Assembly: GCA_003583745.1 (NCBI GenBank)
Contig: QXPY01000005.1
Span: forward strand, 124,001 to 188,000
Reading direction: 5' to 3'
Length of the DNA stretch: 64,000 nucleotides
Source: Rhodocyclales bacterium GT-UBC
GTDB taxonomy: Bacteria > Pseudomonadota > Gammaproteobacteria > Burkholderiales > Rhodocyclaceae
In this document: positions 20,620 to 30,694 of the stretch, one piece after another
Numbering within the stretch: the stretch's first letter is position 1
How the letters are laid out: every line of letters begins with the position of its first letter
The notes under the pieces: model-generated
What the model was told of the DNA's origin: nothing
The model's input: only the letters and a program-made list of their open reading frames with translations
Database searches by the model: none
Program-made: the position numbers and the translations under genes

Positions 20620-22362
20620 TCAGGGCTGAAGCGTCACCCGCAGCAGCCCGCGCAAGGCATTGCCCAGCCAGAAGCCAGCAGCCAGATCCTCTGGCCATAA
20701 AACGCACTCGCGGGCCAGACCGCCAGCCAGCATCTCGGCACGCAACACCCCTGGCAAAGCACCACTGGCCAGGGGCGGCGTCAGCCAGACACCATTCCGC
20801 TCGACAAACACGGTGCTGCGCGCCCCTTCGGCTACCTCGCCGCGCTCGTTGAGAAAAACCAGATCGAACAAAGCCGGCTCGCCGACCAGTTCGTTGAGGG
20901 CCGCATCGTAGAACGACCGCTCGGTGGTCTTGTGATGCCGCAAAGGATCGCCCGAAGCAATCGGCGCCCCGGCAAGACGGGCAAAGCGCGGCCCCATCGG
21001 TTCCTCGCCTAGCGTGAAGGCCTGTACATCGAGATCGCCCGCCTTACCCAAGGTCACTCGCACCCGCCACACTCCGTCAGCCGGCAAGGCCGAGATGTGC
21101 TGCAGCAATGCTTCCTGGTCGAAGGAAAAGCCGAACCACGCTGCCGAACGGCGCAAACGTGCCAAGTGCCCCTCTAGTTTCGGGCATACCCCGTTTTCCC
21201 GGCGCAAGGTCTCGATCAGCCGCAAGCCCGGCGGACAGTCACGCAGGAAGCGCGATTTAAGCTGACATTCGGCCCACTCGGCCGGCGGACTGGAGTCGGC
21301 GACAATGCCACTACCGACCCCCATCTTGCCGCGGCCATCCGCTTCCAGTTCAAGCGTCCGGATCGCCACATTGAGGCGAAAATCGCCATTCGGCCCCAAC
21401 CAGCCCAGTGCCCCGGTATAGAGCCCGCGCGGACCTGACTCAAGCTCGGCAGCGATTTGCATGGCGCGAATTTTGGGCGCCCCGGTAATCGAACCGCAAG
21501 GAAACAACGCCGACAAGATCTCGCTCAGGCTGGCGTTACCGATATCGGCCGAGATTTCCGAAACCATCTGCCAAACGCTGGGGTAAGCCTCGATATCAAA
21601 GAGGTGATCAACCTGGACACTGCCGTTCCTGGCGATCCGCCCTAGATCGTTGCGCAGCAAATCGACAATCATCAGATTCTCGGCCCGATCCTTGACCGAG
21701 TTCCGCAGCACATCAGCCGGCTCGGTGCGTGGCGCCGTCCCTTTCATCGGCCGGGTCAACAGACGATCACCATGACGCAGCAGGAACAGTTCAGGCGACA
21801 AGGAAACGACCGCCTCGCGGTCATTGCCGACAAAGCCGCCGTACCGTACCGGTTGGCGTTGTCGCAAGCGGGCATAAAGCGCAAGTGGCGCACCGAACCA
21901 CTCGAAATGCAGCGGAAAGGTGAAATTGACCTGATAGCAATCGCCCTCGCCAATCCATTGTTGAATTCGCTCGACTGCGGCCAGATAATCCGCCTCGGAA
22001 AGCCCCGGCGTCAGCCCGCCGACGCCGGCCGCTGCACCGTCCGTGGCATCGTCCAGCCAGCGATCCAGTTCATCCGCAGACATCTGGATGCAGCGTTCAA
22101 ATCGCCAGGCGCGCAACAGAGGGCGTTTTCCACCCCCCGGCCAATTTGCCGGCGCCGCCTTCGGTTCAAGCAAGTAGCCGAGTTCGTAGTCGATGGCCAA
22201 AACGGACCAGCCGCCTTCTTTCTCCAGTACAGCCAGGACCTCGGCCAATGACGCGGCGTCATGCGCCGTCCGGCAATCGATCAGGCCTTCGAAGCGCCAA
22301 GCGGCAGGATCGCCCGGCGGCGCCTGCCTGTCTTCAAGGAGTGCGTAAAACGGCGGAGTTAT
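20620..22362 (-). CDS. pabB: Fused aminodeoxychorismate synthase I / aminodeoxychorismate lyase
   Basis: A PabB-PabC fusion for p-aminobenzoate, the folate precursor. The PabB part has MKGTAPRTEPADVLRNSVKDRAENLMIVD and CGSITGAPKIRAMQ, the chorismate-binding motifs. The C-terminal 200 residues are a PabC-type PLP lyase, with RLIETLRRENG at the start and the PLP lysine in HHKTTERSFYD. The first canonical start is TTG 22248, but coding similarity continues upstream (FYALLEDRQ, then RFEGLIDC) to the tusA-like stop. There no ATG, GTG or TTG is present, only an ATA at 22362 overlapping that stop (ATAA). I extend the gene to 22362 but the start codon is uncertain. Confidence 0.82.
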   Translation of the reverse strand: MTPPFYALLEDRQAPPGDPAAWRFEGLIDCRTAHDAASLAEVLAVLEKEGGWSVLAIDYELGYLLEPKAAPANWPGGGKRPLLRAWRFERCIQMSADELDRWLDDATDGAAAGVGGLTPGLSEADYLAAVERIQQWIGEGDCYQVNFTFPLHFEWFGAPLALYARLRQRQPVRYGGFVGNDREAVVSLSPELFLLRHGDRLLTRPMKGTAPRTEPADVLRNSVKDRAENLMIVDLLRNDLGRIARNGSVQVDHLFDIEAYPSVWQMVSEISADIGNASLSEILSALFPCGSITGAPKIRAMQIAAELESGPRGLYTGALGWLGPNGDFRLNVAIRTLELEADGRGKMGVGSGIVADSSPPAEWAECQLKSRFLRDCPPGLRLIETLRRENGVCPKLEGHLARLRRSAAWFGFSFDQEALLQHISALPADGVWRVRVTLGKAGDLDVQAFTLGEEPMGPRFARLAGAPIASGDPLRHHKTTERSFYDAALNELVGEPALFDLVFLNERGEVAEGARSTVFVERNGVWLTPPLASGALPGVLRAEMLAGGLARECVLWPEDLAAGFWLGNALRGLLRVTLQP

Positions 22363-22586
22363 TTGCGCTTCAGGAAAAACTCGAAGACGCGATTTTCTTC
22401 GGACTGGCCGATCAGCTCATTGCCGGTCTGCTTGGCAAAAGCCGGGAAGTCCTTCAGCGCCCCCGCATCGGTGGCTTGAACACGCAGAACCTGCCCCGAC
22501 TCCATCTCGGCCAAAGCCTTCTTGGTCCGCAGAATGGGCAAAGGGCAATTCAGTCCCTTAACATCAAGATCGCGATCAAATTCCAT
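22359..22586 (-). CDS. TusA-family sulfur carrier protein
   Basis: A 75-residue protein of the TusA/SirA fold. The sulfur-carrying cysteine is C14 in the C-P-L-P motif (GLNCPLPILRTKKAL). Such proteins relay persulfide sulfur for tRNA thiolation, molybdenum cofactor or sulfur oxidation. Which role applies here is not clear. It ends by overlapping the coding region of pabB. moaC and soxYZ are nearby but on the other strand. Confidence 0.88.
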   Translation of the reverse strand: MEFDRDLDVKGLNCPLPILRTKKALAEMESGQVLRVQATDAGALKDFPAFAKQTGNELIGQSEENRVFEFFLKRK

Positions 22587-22624
22587 GGTCGGTTAGCCGG
22601 GTTACAAGGTGGGCGATTTTAACC

Positions 22625-24073
22625 CTAATTCCGCTTTTCCTTGATTTCCTCGATACGCAGGCGCTTCAACTCGCGCAAGCGGGCATCGATTGCCGACATG
22701 TCGTAAAAACTGGCATCGGCAGCCCTTTGCGCCAGTTCCAACTGCTCGATCGCTGCCTGGGTCTGCCCTTGTAGAGCAAAGACCTCGGCCGTCGCCTGAT
22801 GCAGTTGCGCCACCTTGCCCAGTCCTGCACTACTTTCAGCCCGCATCTTGTACAAACGGACATCATGTGGATTAGTCTGCAATTGAGCGTCGGCAAAACG
22901 CAACGCCTCGTCGAAACGCTTAAGAGCTATCAGCGCGCCGCCATAGCCATAAACCAAGCCGAGATTCAGCGGAAAACGAACCATGGCATCGCGATAGATA
23001 AGCAGCCCGCCCTTGACATCGCCCTGAGCCAAGCGAATCTCGGCATACAAACGTTCCAGCATGGCGGAAGAGGTCTTTAAACGACGCGCCGCCAGGACTT
23101 CGCGCTCAGCCCCCAACCAATCTCGCCCACGATATAGCGCGTAAGCCAGACCATAATGCGCCGCCGCTTCGGACGCATATTTCTTGTCGCCCAACAAGGT
23201 CGAGAAATCCCGGACCGCCTCGGAAGGAATTCCCTGCATCGCCCGCAATTTGGCCCTGACCAGGGAAAAATCGGCACTGTCGCGCACCTGCCGATACGGC
23301 ACGGCCTGCTCCCTGTTCTGCATGTCGGTCAAGCGCTCGCCGGTCAGCGGATGCGTCCGCAAGTAAGCCGTGGCATTGTTCTCGTAAAGACGTACTGCAC
23401 GTTGCAAGCGCTGGAAGAAGGCAGACATGCCACGCACGTCAAATCCCGACTTGCGCATGATTTCGAACCCAGAGCGATCCGCTTCACGTTCGAAGTCGCG
23501 CGAAAACGCCAACTGCGCCGACATGGCACCGGCCTGCGTCGTGGCAATGGCAGCCCCGGCGACCTGTCCATTCGAGCGCGCTGCCAGCAATGCCAGACCC
23601 ATAGCCACCATCGAGGCAATCCCCAATTGCCTGGACTGAAAAACCTGCCGGGCGATATGCCGCTGGGTAACGTGCGAAATTTCGTGGGCAAGAACGCCGG
23701 CCAATTCGGACTCCGATTCCGCCGACAGGATCAAACCGGTATGCACGCCGATGAAGCCGCCCGGCATCGCGAAGGCATTGATACTCGGATCGTTGATGGT
23801 AAAGAAATAGAAACCTATCCCTGGGTCGTTGCTGACCGCGACCAAGCGCCCCCCCAATTGATTCAGGTAAGACTCGATGTCGGCATCGTCGAGATAGGCG
23901 TTATCGCGCCAACGAATCTCGTGCATGATCTGCTGACCGATTTTTTTCTCGGTACTCAAGGAGAGGTCGCCTCCGGCAACATCGCCCAACTCCGGCAGAT
24001 CGTCAGCCCGCAAGGGCTGAATCAACAAGGTCAAGGCAAGCAGTCCGGCTGCTAAACGGCGAAGAAAAGGCAT
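22625..24073 (-). CDS. Periplasmic M48 metalloprotease, BepA/YfgC-like, with TPR
   Basis: A 482-residue exported protease and chaperone of the BepA type, which helps outer-membrane protein assembly and degrades stalled LptD or BAM clients. The signal peptide covers residues 1-23. The zinc motif HEISH is at 130-134, with a further Glu in DFEREADRSGFEIM (EREAD). From about residue 300 there are TPR-like helical repeats. Full length for the family. Confidence 0.9.
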   Translation of the reverse strand: MPFLRRLAAGLLALTLLIQPLRADDLPELGDVAGGDLSLSTEKKIGQQIMHEIRWRDNAYLDDADIESYLNQLGGRLVAVSNDPGIGFYFFTINDPSINAFAMPGGFIGVHTGLILSAESESELAGVLAHEISHVTQRHIARQVFQSRQLGIASMVAMGLALLAARSNGQVAGAAIATTQAGAMSAQLAFSRDFEREADRSGFEIMRKSGFDVRGMSAFFQRLQRAVRLYENNATAYLRTHPLTGERLTDMQNREQAVPYRQVRDSADFSLVRAKLRAMQGIPSEAVRDFSTLLGDKKYASEAAAHYGLAYALYRGRDWLGAEREVLAARRLKTSSAMLERLYAEIRLAQGDVKGGLLIYRDAMVRFPLNLGLVYGYGGALIALKRFDEALRFADAQLQTNPHDVRLYKMRAESSAGLGKVAQLHQATAEVFALQGQTQAAIEQLELAQRAADASFYDMSAIDARLRELKRLRIEEIKEKRN

Positions 24074-24136
24074 GGTGCTATGATAACGCGGCCCGACTGA
24101 CCGCTTTCGGACAGATCGTAACCTAACTCATTTGCC

Positions 24137-24628
24137 GTGACCTACCAAAACCTCACCCACTTCGACAACGCCGGCCAAGCTCACATGGTCGACGTCGGCA
24201 ACAAGGCCGACTCAGCCCGCACCGCACGCGCTGCCGGCAGTATTTTCATGCAACCCGAAACGCTAGCCCTGATTGCAGGTGGCTCAGCCAAGAAGGGCGA
24301 CGTCATCGGTATCGCCCGAATCGCCGCCATCCAGGCTTCCAAGCGCACTGGGGATCTGATTCCGCTCTGCCACCCAATCGCCCTGACCCGCGTCACCGCC
24401 GAATTCGCTATCGACGAATCCAACAACGCCGTTCACTGCGAAGTGACGGCCGAGTGCCATGGCAAGACAGGGGTCGAGATGGAAGCGCTCACAGCAGCCT
24501 CGATCGGCCTGCTCACCATCTACGATATGTGCAAGGCCGTCGATCGCGGCATGCGCATCGAAAACATCCGACTGCTCGAAAAGAAGGGCGGCAAATCCGG
24601 CCACTGGTTGGCCGAAGACAAGGGATAG
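24137..24628 (+). CDS. moaC: Cyclic pyranopterin monophosphate synthase
   Basis: MoaC converts 3',8-cyclo-7,8-dihydro-GTP to cyclic pyranopterin monophosphate in molybdenum cofactor synthesis. The 163-residue protein begins at GTG 24137 ([20 protein letters not shown]) and contains [18 protein letters not shown] and [23 protein letters not shown], the active-site segments. It is divergent from the bepA-like gene and stands alone among moa genes here. soxY follows after 9 bases, possibly in the same transcript. Confidence 0.96.
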   Translation: MTYQNLTHFDNAGQAHMVDVGNKADSARTARAAGSIFMQPETLALIAGGSAKKGDVIGIARIAAIQASKRTGDLIPLCHPIALTRVTAEFAIDESNNAVHCEVTAECHGKTGVEMEALTAASIGLLTIYDMCKAVDRGMRIENIRLLEKKGGKSGHWLAEDKG

Positions 24629-24637
24629 AACGGCCCC

Positions 24638-25111
24638 ATGCAAGCACTTAGACGCAAATTGCTCAAGGGCGGCGCCTCAACGGCATTGCTTGCCCCCTTC
24701 ATCGGGAGCGGGCTACTTAGCCCCAAAGCCTTGCTGGCAGCCGAATGGCAACGTGGCGCCTTTTCAGCCCGATCGGTGACTGAAGCCCTGAAAGCGCATG
24801 GCAGTTCGGTCGCTCAGGAAACGCGGGATATCGTCATCACCGCTCCGGAAATCGCCGAAAATGGCGCAAAAGTCGAAGTCGACATTAGTTGCAGCCTGCC
24901 AGGAGCGAAAAGCCTGGCCGTATTTGCCGACAAGAATCCACTACCTTTGTGTGCGTCAATCGATTTTTTACCGCCAGCCCTCCCCTTTGCACGCATCCAA
25001 CTGAAATTGGCTGAAACAACGCGCATTAGAGCCGTTATCAGAACCGCGGATGGAAAAAACCACGTCGCCTTCCGGGAAGTCAAAGTCACGCTGGGCGGCT
25101 GCGGAGGTTAA
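24638..25111 (+). CDS. soxY: Thiosulfate oxidation carrier protein SoxY
   Basis: SoxY carries sulfur intermediates on a C-terminal cysteine during periplasmic thiosulfate oxidation. The 157-residue protein has a Tat-type signal (RRKLLKGG near the start, cleavage near residue 35) and ends in the swinging-arm GGCGG, with the sulfur-carrying Cys three residues from the end. soxZ follows after 2 bases. No soxX, A, B, C or D gene is in the window. Confidence 0.93.
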   Translation: MQALRRKLLKGGASTALLAPFIGSGLLSPKALLAAEWQRGAFSARSVTEALKAHGSSVAQETRDIVITAPEIAENGAKVEVDISCSLPGAKSLAVFADKNPLPLCASIDFLPPALPFARIQLKLAETTRIRAVIRTADGKNHVAFREVKVTLGGCGG

Positions 25112-25113
25112 GC

Positions 25114-25431
25114 ATGCCAGAACAAATCAAGATCCGCACCCTGACTCAGGGCGACATCACCGATATACGCATCCTGTTGCAGCACCCGATGGAAACAGGG
25201 CAGCGTCGCGACGATAAAGGCCAGAGCTTTCCGCCCCATTACATCCAGCTATTCAATGTACTGCTCAATGGGAAGCCACTGATTGAAGGACAGTTGAATA
25301 CCTCGATCTCGAAAAATCCTTTATTTACCTTCAAGGCGAAAGGCATTCGACCGGGAGACAAACTGACCGTGAACTGGACCGACAATCTAGGTGACAAACG
25401 CCAGGATGAATACACGGTCAGCCAGACGTAA
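25114..25431 (+). CDS. soxZ: Thiosulfate oxidation carrier complex protein SoxZ
   Basis: SoxZ is the immunoglobulin-like partner that presents the SoxY arm to the Sox enzymes. The 105-residue protein contains DIRILLQHPMETGQRRD, a typical SoxZ segment, and has no signal peptide, as expected because it is exported with SoxY. It is followed by a strong terminator. Confidence 0.94.
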   Translation: MPEQIKIRTLTQGDITDIRILLQHPMETGQRRDDKGQSFPPHYIQLFNVLLNGKPLIEGQLNTSISKNPLFTFKAKGIRPGDKLTVNWTDNLGDKRQDEYTVSQT

Positions 25432-25451
25432 CCCAACCATGAAACACAATG

Positions 25452-25482
25452 AAAAAAGCCCGTCTTGAAGACGGGCTTTTGC
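25452..25482. terminator. Bidirectional intrinsic terminator between soxZ and csp
   Basis: Arms AAAAGCCCGTCTT (25454-25466) and AAGACGGGCTTTT (25468-25480) form a hairpin with A-run and U-run on opposite sides, so it can end both soxYZ (plus) and the cold-shock gene (minus). Confidence 0.9.
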
Positions 25483-25500
25483 TTGTAAGCGATCCGGTGC

Positions 25501-25704
25501 TTAGGCGCGCTGGATGTTGGAAGCCTGCTTACCCTTGGGGCCTTGCACGACTTCGAAGGAAACCTTTTCGCCTTCCTTCAGGGTCTTGAAGCCATTCATG
25601 TTGATGGCGGAGAAGTGGGCGAAGAGATCTTCGCTGCCATCATCAGGAGTGATAAAGCCAAAACCTTTGGAATCATTAAACCACTTGACGGTGCCAATTG
25701 CCAT
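25501..25704 (-). CDS. Cold-shock domain protein, CspA family
   Basis: A 67-residue single-stranded nucleic acid binding protein with RNP1 KGFGFITPD and RNP2 LFAHFSAI. It acts as an RNA chaperone; expression may be general or cold-induced. ATG 25704 gives the standard N-terminus [18 protein letters not shown]. The 270 bases between this gene and clpS (25705-25974) contain no gene; they must hold the leader and promoter of csp and the clpS promoter. A long leader would fit cold regulation, but no structure was proven. Confidence 0.95.
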   Translation of the reverse strand: MAIGTVKWFNDSKGFGFITPDDGSEDLFAHFSAINMNGFKTLKEGEKVSFEVVQGPKGKQASNIQRA

Positions 25705-25974
25705 GTCTGAAACTTTCTTACAAAAAACTAACAAATTACGGGTCTCCCCGACTCCCTGTTTGAGCTCAGCAACCCGGCGCTTGCGGCATTTCCGATGCAT
25801 CACGAATCCAAACACGTCTTGCTTTCTACGCCAAACGAATTATCGCGTCAACATTTTTTGATGCTGCTCTGCAGCATTGCAATTTGCAAAACCACACCAA
25901 TATATTGACAAAGCGACAAAACACAGCCTCTCGTTTCTGTTGCAGAATGAAGGCGACTGTATAGAATCGAAATC

Positions 25975-26283
25975 ATGGCTACAAAGCATCAGGATGGCGG
26001 ACTACTCGAGGCACAACATGCCAAGTTGCAACCGCCAAAAATGTACAAGGTAATGTTGTTGAACGACGATTTCACGCCGATGGATTTCGTGATTCTCGTA
26101 CTCCAGCGTTTTTTTTCTCTGGACACTGAACAAGCGACGCGAATCATGCTCAAAGTTCACAACGAAGGTCGTGGCGTTTGCGGGGTATACCCTCGCGACA
26201 TCGCAGCCACCAAGGTTGAACAGGTGAGTGCATTCGCCCGCCAGCACCAACACCCGCTTGCTTGCGTAATGGAGGAAAACTGA
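25975..26283 (+). CDS. clpS: ATP-dependent Clp protease adaptor ClpS
   Basis: ClpS delivers N-degron substrates to ClpAP. The 102-residue protein contains [20 protein letters not shown], which forms the N-degron pocket (the D-D and M residues), and ends near the family C-terminus. Its stop overlaps the clpA start by one base (TGATG). Confidence 0.97.
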   Translation: MATKHQDGGLLEAQHAKLQPPKMYKVMLLNDDFTPMDFVILVLQRFFSLDTEQATRIMLKVHNEGRGVCGVYPRDIAATKVEQVSAFARQHQHPLACVMEEN

Positions 26284-28541
26284 TGATTGCCCAGGAACTC
26301 GAAGTCAGCCTGCACATGGCTTTTGTCGAGGCGCGTCAAAAACGCCACGAGTTCATTACCGTCGAACACCTCCTGCTGGCGCTGATCGACAACCCGTCTG
26401 CCGCCGATGCCTTGCGTGCCTGCGGCGCCAAGCCCGATGCGCTGCGCAAGGACCTGTCCAACTTCATCGGCGAGCACACGCCCACCGTATCCGGCGAAGA
26501 CGATATCGACACGCAACCGACGCTCGGTTTTCAACGTGTCATTCAACGCGCCATCCTGCACGTCCAGTCGTCTGGCAAGAAGGAAGTGAATGGCGCCAAC
26601 GTACTCGTTGCAATCTACGGCGAAAAAGACTCGCATGCCGTTTATTTCCTGCAAAAGCAAGGCGTCACCCGACTCGACGTCGTGAACTACATCTCGCACG
26701 GCATCAGCAAGGTCCCGCAACCCAAGGCACCGGCCGAGGGCGAGACTGAAGCCGAGGGAGATCAAGTTCAGGCTGGACCGCTCGAGCAATACACAATCAA
26801 CCTCAACGCACTGGCTCTGCAAGGCAAGATTGATCCGCTGATCGGCCGCGACAAAGAACTGGAGCGCGTCATCCAGACGCTGTGCCGCCGCCGCAAGAAC
26901 AATCCGCTGCTGGTCGGCGAAGCCGGCGTCGGCAAGACGGCGATTGCCGAAGGCCTTGCCCGCCGTATCGTTGAAAGCGATGTACCGGAAATCCTGGCCA
27001 AGGCCAATGTCTACTCGTTGGACATGGGTTCGCTATTGGCCGGCACCAAGTACCGGGGTGATTTCGAGCAGCGCCTGAAAGGCGTTCTCAAGGCGCTGCA
27101 GGACAACCCGCATGCCATCCTGTTCATTGACGAAATCCACACCCTGATCGGTGCCGGCTCTGCCTCCGGCGGTACGCTTGATGCGTCCAACCTGCTCAAG
27201 CCGGCGCTGTCTTCTGGCCAGCTCAAGTGCATCGGCGCCACCACCTACACCGAGTTCCGCGGCATTTTCGAAAAGGACAGTGCGCTTTCCCGCCGCTTCC
27301 AGAAGATCGACGTCAACGAGCCGTCGGTGGCCGAAACCGTCGAAATCCTCAAGGGTCTGAAAGCACGCTTTGAGGCACACCACGGCATCAAATACTCAGC
27401 CACGGCGATTTCGTCGGCAGTTGAACTGGCTGCCCGCTACATCACCGACCGTCATTTGCCCGACAAGGCCATCGACGTCATCGACGAGGCCGGTGCCGCA
27501 CAGCGCATCCTGCCCAAGTCGAAACAGAAGAAGACGATTGGCAAACAGGATATCGAGGAGATCGTCGCCAAGATCGCTCGCATCCCTTCGCAGCACGTAA
27601 CGATGGACGATCGCGGCGCATTGAAGAACCTCGACCGCGACCTGAAAGCCACCGTTTTCGGCCAGGACAAGGCGATCGACGCACTGGCCCAGGCCATCAA
27701 GATGGCCCGTTCCGGTCTCGGCAACCCGGGCAAGCCGATCGGCTCCTTCCTGTTCAGCGGCCCGACCGGGGTCGGCAAGACGGAAGTCGCCAAGCAACTG
27801 GCCTATTGCCTCGGTATCGAGCTGATTCGCTTCGACATGTCGGAATACATGGAACGCCACGCGGTATCCCGCCTGATCGGCGCGCCACCGGGTTACGTCG
27901 GTTTCGATCAGGGCGGCCTGCTCACCGAAGCCGTGACCAAGAAGCCGTACTGCGTACTGCTGCTCGATGAAATCGAAAAAGCCCATCCGGACATTTTCAA
28001 CATCCTGCTGCAGGTCATGGATCACGGCACCCTGACCGACAACAACGGACGCAAGGCTGATTTCCGGAACGTCGTCATCATCATGACGACCAACGCCGGC
28101 GCAGCCGAACTGCAAAAGTCGAGCATGGGCTTCACGTCCTCGAAGCAAACCGGCGACGAGATGGCGGAAATCAAGCGCCTGTTCACGCCGGAATTCCGCA
28201 ACCGCCTGGATGCCACGATTTCCTTCGCACCGCTTGATCACGAAGTCATCCTGCGCGTGGTCGACAAATTCCTGATGCAGCTTGAAGAACAGTTGCACGA
28301 GAAGAAGGTTGAGGCGCACTTCACCGATGGCATCAAGGAAATGCTGGCCGAAAAGGGCTTCGATCCGCTGATGGGCGCCCGCCCGATGGCTCGCCTGATT
28401 CAGGATACCATCCGTTCGGCGCTGGCCGACGAGTTGCTGTTTGGCCGCCTGGCTAGCGGCGGCCACGTCACCGTCGGTCTCGACAAGGATGGCAAGATCA
28501 AGCTCGATTTCGAGGAAGAAAAAGACGAAGCTGTCGTTTAA
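26283..28541 (+). CDS. clpA: ATP-dependent Clp protease ATP-binding subunit ClpA
   Basis: A hexameric AAA+ unfoldase that feeds ClpP. The 752-residue protein has the N-terminal double Clp repeat domain (residues 1-140), a first AAA module with Walker A GEAGVGKT and a second with GPTGVGKT. I use ATG 26283, which gives [15 protein letters not shown] strong terminator follows. Confidence 0.98.
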   Translation: MIAQELEVSLHMAFVEARQKRHEFITVEHLLLALIDNPSAADALRACGAKPDALRKDLSNFIGEHTPTVSGEDDIDTQPTLGFQRVIQRAILHVQSSGKKEVNGANVLVAIYGEKDSHAVYFLQKQGVTRLDVVNYISHGISKVPQPKAPAEGETEAEGDQVQAGPLEQYTINLNALALQGKIDPLIGRDKELERVIQTLCRRRKNNPLLVGEAGVGKTAIAEGLARRIVESDVPEILAKANVYSLDMGSLLAGTKYRGDFEQRLKGVLKALQDNPHAILFIDEIHTLIGAGSASGGTLDASNLLKPALSSGQLKCIGATTYTEFRGIFEKDSALSRRFQKIDVNEPSVAETVEILKGLKARFEAHHGIKYSATAISSAVELAARYITDRHLPDKAIDVIDEAGAAQRILPKSKQKKTIGKQDIEEIVAKIARIPSQHVTMDDRGALKNLDRDLKATVFGQDKAIDALAQAIKMARSGLGNPGKPIGSFLFSGPTGVGKTEVAKQLAYCLGIELIRFDMSEYMERHAVSRLIGAPPGYVGFDQGGLLTEAVTKKPYCVLLLDEIEKAHPDIFNILLQVMDHGTLTDNNGRKADFRNVVIIMTTNAGAAELQKSSMGFTSSKQTGDEMAEIKRLFTPEFRNRLDATISFAPLDHEVILRVVDKFLMQLEEQLHEKKVEAHFTDGIKEMLAEKGFDPLMGARPMARLIQDTIRSALADELLFGRLASGGHVTVGLDKDGKIKLDFEEEKDEAVV

Positions 28542-28562
28542 ACTCCGACCACTCATTCAAAC

Positions 28563-28589
28563 AAGCCATGCGATGCATGGCTTTTTTTT
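28563..28589 (+). terminator. Intrinsic terminator after clpA
   Basis: Arms AAGCCATGC and GCATGGCTT with a 3-base loop, then a run of T up to 28589. It lies 21 bases past the clpA stop and 15 bases before rraA, so it separates the two genes. Confidence 0.85.
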
Positions 28590-28604
28590 GCCAGGGAGAC
28601 AAGC

Positions 28605-29096
28605 ATGACATTCAAAACCCCCGATCTATGTGACGAATTTGAAGCCGAACTCGGCCAGAGCGTCCGTATCGTTGCCCCGATGTTCCAGCAATACGGCGGC
28701 CGCAGGTGCTTCAGCGGCCAGATCGTCACGCTGAAGATTTTCGAAGACAACTCGCTGGTCCGCGAAGCCTTTGCCGAAGACGGCAAAGGCAAGGTCCTGG
28801 TGGTCGACGGTGGCGGCTCCTTGCGTTGCGCCCTGGTCGGCGACCAACTTGCCATCCTCGCGCAGAGCAAAGGCTGGGAAGGCGTGGTCGTTTATGGCTG
28901 CATTCGCGACTCGGCCGACATCAACGGCATCGACATCGGCGTCCGCGCCCTGAATACTCATCCGCAGAAGAGCATCAAGAAGGGTGTGGGCGACAAAAAC
29001 ATCGCCGTGACTTTCGGCGGCGTGACTTTCAAGCCGGGTGAATATCTCTATGCCGACGAGGATGGCATCCTGGTCAGCAGCAAAGCTTTGTGCTGA
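28605..29096 (+). CDS. rraA: RraA family protein (RNase E activity regulator type)
   Basis: A 163-residue RraA-like protein. RraA binds RNase E and lowers its activity. Proteins of this fold may also be oxaloacetate decarboxylases or HMG aldolases when they keep GxxxD and RxD catalytic residues. Here [19 protein letters not shown] and [15 protein letters not shown] are present, as in RraA. It stands between clpA and aceA with its own promoter likely at the terminator boundary. Confidence 0.9.
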   Translation: MTFKTPDLCDEFEAELGQSVRIVAPMFQQYGGRRCFSGQIVTLKIFEDNSLVREAFAEDGKGKVLVVDGGGSLRCALVGDQLAILAQSKGWEGVVVYGCIRDSADINGIDIGVRALNTHPQKSIKKGVGDKNIAVTFGGVTFKPGEYLYADEDGILVSSKALC

Positions 29097-29192
29097 TGCA
29101 GCGCGTTTGTATTTCACAAACGCAAACAACGTTTCACATTACGAAACGGCGGCAACAAGCCGCTGTTTTCATTGATAAAAATATTGTCTTAT

Positions 29193-29206
29193 GTCTTATA
29201 TAAGAC
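29193..29206. promoter_or_regulatory. Perfect 14-base palindrome before aceA, probable operator
   Basis: GTCTTATATAAGAC is a perfect palindrome, preceded by one further GTCTTAT half-site at 29186-29192. It ends 3 bases before the -35 box of the aceA promoter, a position suited to an activator or repressor. I do not know which regulator binds. Confidence 0.6.
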
Positions 29207-29208
29207 TA

Positions 29209-29237
29209 TTGCTGCCCTGCGCAAAACTCACTATACT
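29209..29237 (+). promoter_or_regulatory. Sigma-70 promoter of aceA
   Basis: TTGCTG (29209-29214) and TATACT (29232-29237) with a 17-base spacer. Transcription would start near 29244, about 68 bases before the aceA ATG. Confidence 0.65.
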
Positions 29238-29311
29238 TTCCTCCATCGACGTTGCAACAGGAACACCGGTTCAACGCCGTCCCCGAAATCAATTCACTTG
29301 AGGAATTCACA

Positions 29312-30610
29312 ATGAGCACTCGCGAACAGCAAATCGCCGCCCTCGAAAAAGACTGGGCTGAAAATCCCCGCTGGAAAGGCATCAAGCGCGGCTACTCCGC
29401 AGCTGACGTCGTCCGTCTGCGTGGTTCGTTCCAGGTCGAGCACACCCTGGCTCGCCGCGGTGCCGAGAAGCTCTGGGATCTGGTCAACAACCAGCCGTAC
29501 GTCAACTGTCTGGGCGCCCTGACCGGCGGCCAAGCCGTTCAGCAAGCCAAGGCCGGCATCAAGGCCATCTACCTGTCGGGCTGGCAAGTTGCTGCCGACA
29601 ACAACGAATACGCCGCCATGTACCCGGACCAGTCCCTGTACCCGGTTGATTCCGTGCCGAAGGTTGTCGAGCGCATCAACAATGCCTTCAACCGCGCCGA
29701 CGAAATCCAGTGGTCCAAGAACATCAATCCGGGCGATGCCGGGCACGTCGAATACCACCTGCCGATCGTTGCCGATGCTGAAGCCGGTTTCGGTGGCGTG
29801 CTCAATGCCTACGAGCTGATGAAGGCGATGATCCGTGCTGGCGCAGCCGGCGTGCATTGGGAAGACCAACTGGCTTCCGTCAAGAAGTGCGGCCACATGG
29901 GCGGCAAGGTACTGGTCCCGACCACCGAAGCCGTGCAGAAGCTGATCGCTGCCCGTATGGCTGCCGATGTCTATGGCGTGCCGACCCTGGTTATCGCCCG
30001 TACCGATGCTGAAGCGGCCGATTTGATCACCTCCGACTATGACGAGAACGACAAGCCCTTCCTGACCGGCGAGCGCACCGCCGAAGGCTTCTACAAGACC
30101 AAGAAGGGTCTGGAGCAAGCCATCTCCCGCGCCATTGCCTACGCCGACTACGCCGACCTGGTGTGGTGCGAAACCGGTACGCCGGATCTGGAATTTGCCC
30201 GCAAGTTCGCCGAAGCCGTGCATGCCAAGCACCCGGGCAAGATGCTGGCCTACAACTGCTCGCCGTCCTTCAACTGGAAGAAGAACCTGGACGATGCCAC
30301 CATCGCCAAGTTCCAGCGCGAACTCGGCGCCATGGGCTACAAGTACCAGTTCATCACCCTGGCTGGCATCCACTCCATGTGGTACAACATGTTCGATCTG
30401 GCCCAGGACTACGCCAAGCGCGGCATGTCGGCCTACGTCGAAAAGGTTCAGGAGCCGGAATTCGCCGCCCGCGACCGTGGCTACACCTTCGTTTCGCACC
30501 AGCAGGAAGTCGGTACCGGCTACTTCGACGACGTCACCACCGTGATCCAGGGCGGCAAGTCCTCCGTCACCGCGCTGACCGGCTCGACCGAAGAAGAGCA
30601 GTTCCACTAA
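29312..30610 (+). CDS. aceA: Isocitrate lyase
   Basis: Splits isocitrate to succinate and glyoxylate, the first step of the glyoxylate bypass, used on acetate or fatty acids. The 432-residue protein has the active-site loop [11 protein letters not shown] with the catalytic Cys and the usual TIM-barrel segments ([25 protein letters not shown]). I chose ATG 29312, which has GAGGA 9 bases upstream; the longer frame has no better site. The partner malate synthase gene is 4.3 kb away. Confidence 0.97.
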   Translation: MSTREQQIAALEKDWAENPRWKGIKRGYSAADVVRLRGSFQVEHTLARRGAEKLWDLVNNQPYVNCLGALTGGQAVQQAKAGIKAIYLSGWQVAADNNEYAAMYPDQSLYPVDSVPKVVERINNAFNRADEIQWSKNINPGDAGHVEYHLPIVADAEAGFGGVLNAYELMKAMIRAGAAGVHWEDQLASVKKCGHMGGKVLVPTTEAVQKLIAARMAADVYGVPTLVIARTDAEAADLITSDYDENDKPFLTGERTAEGFYKTKKGLEQAISRAIAYADYADLVWCETGTPDLEFARKFAEAVHAKHPGKMLAYNCSPSFNWKKNLDDATIAKFQRELGAMGYKYQFITLAGIHSMWYNMFDLAQDYAKRGMSAYVEKVQEPEFAARDRGYTFVSHQQEVGTGYFDDVTTVIQGGKSSVTALTGSTEEEQFH

Positions 30611-30649
30611 GAATGAAGCTTTGAATTTGCTGCCTTACCAGGCGGCAAC

Positions 30650-30682
30650 AAAGGCCGGCACCCACAAGGCGCCGGCCTTTTT
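30650..30682 (+). terminator. Intrinsic terminator after aceA
   Basis: AAAGGCCGGC and GCCGGCCTTT arms with an 11-base loop and a short T-run. It lies 39 bases past the aceA stop and just past the 3' end of the convergent EAL gene, which it may also serve weakly. Confidence 0.85.
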
Positions 30683-30694
30683 CATTGGCTGGAC

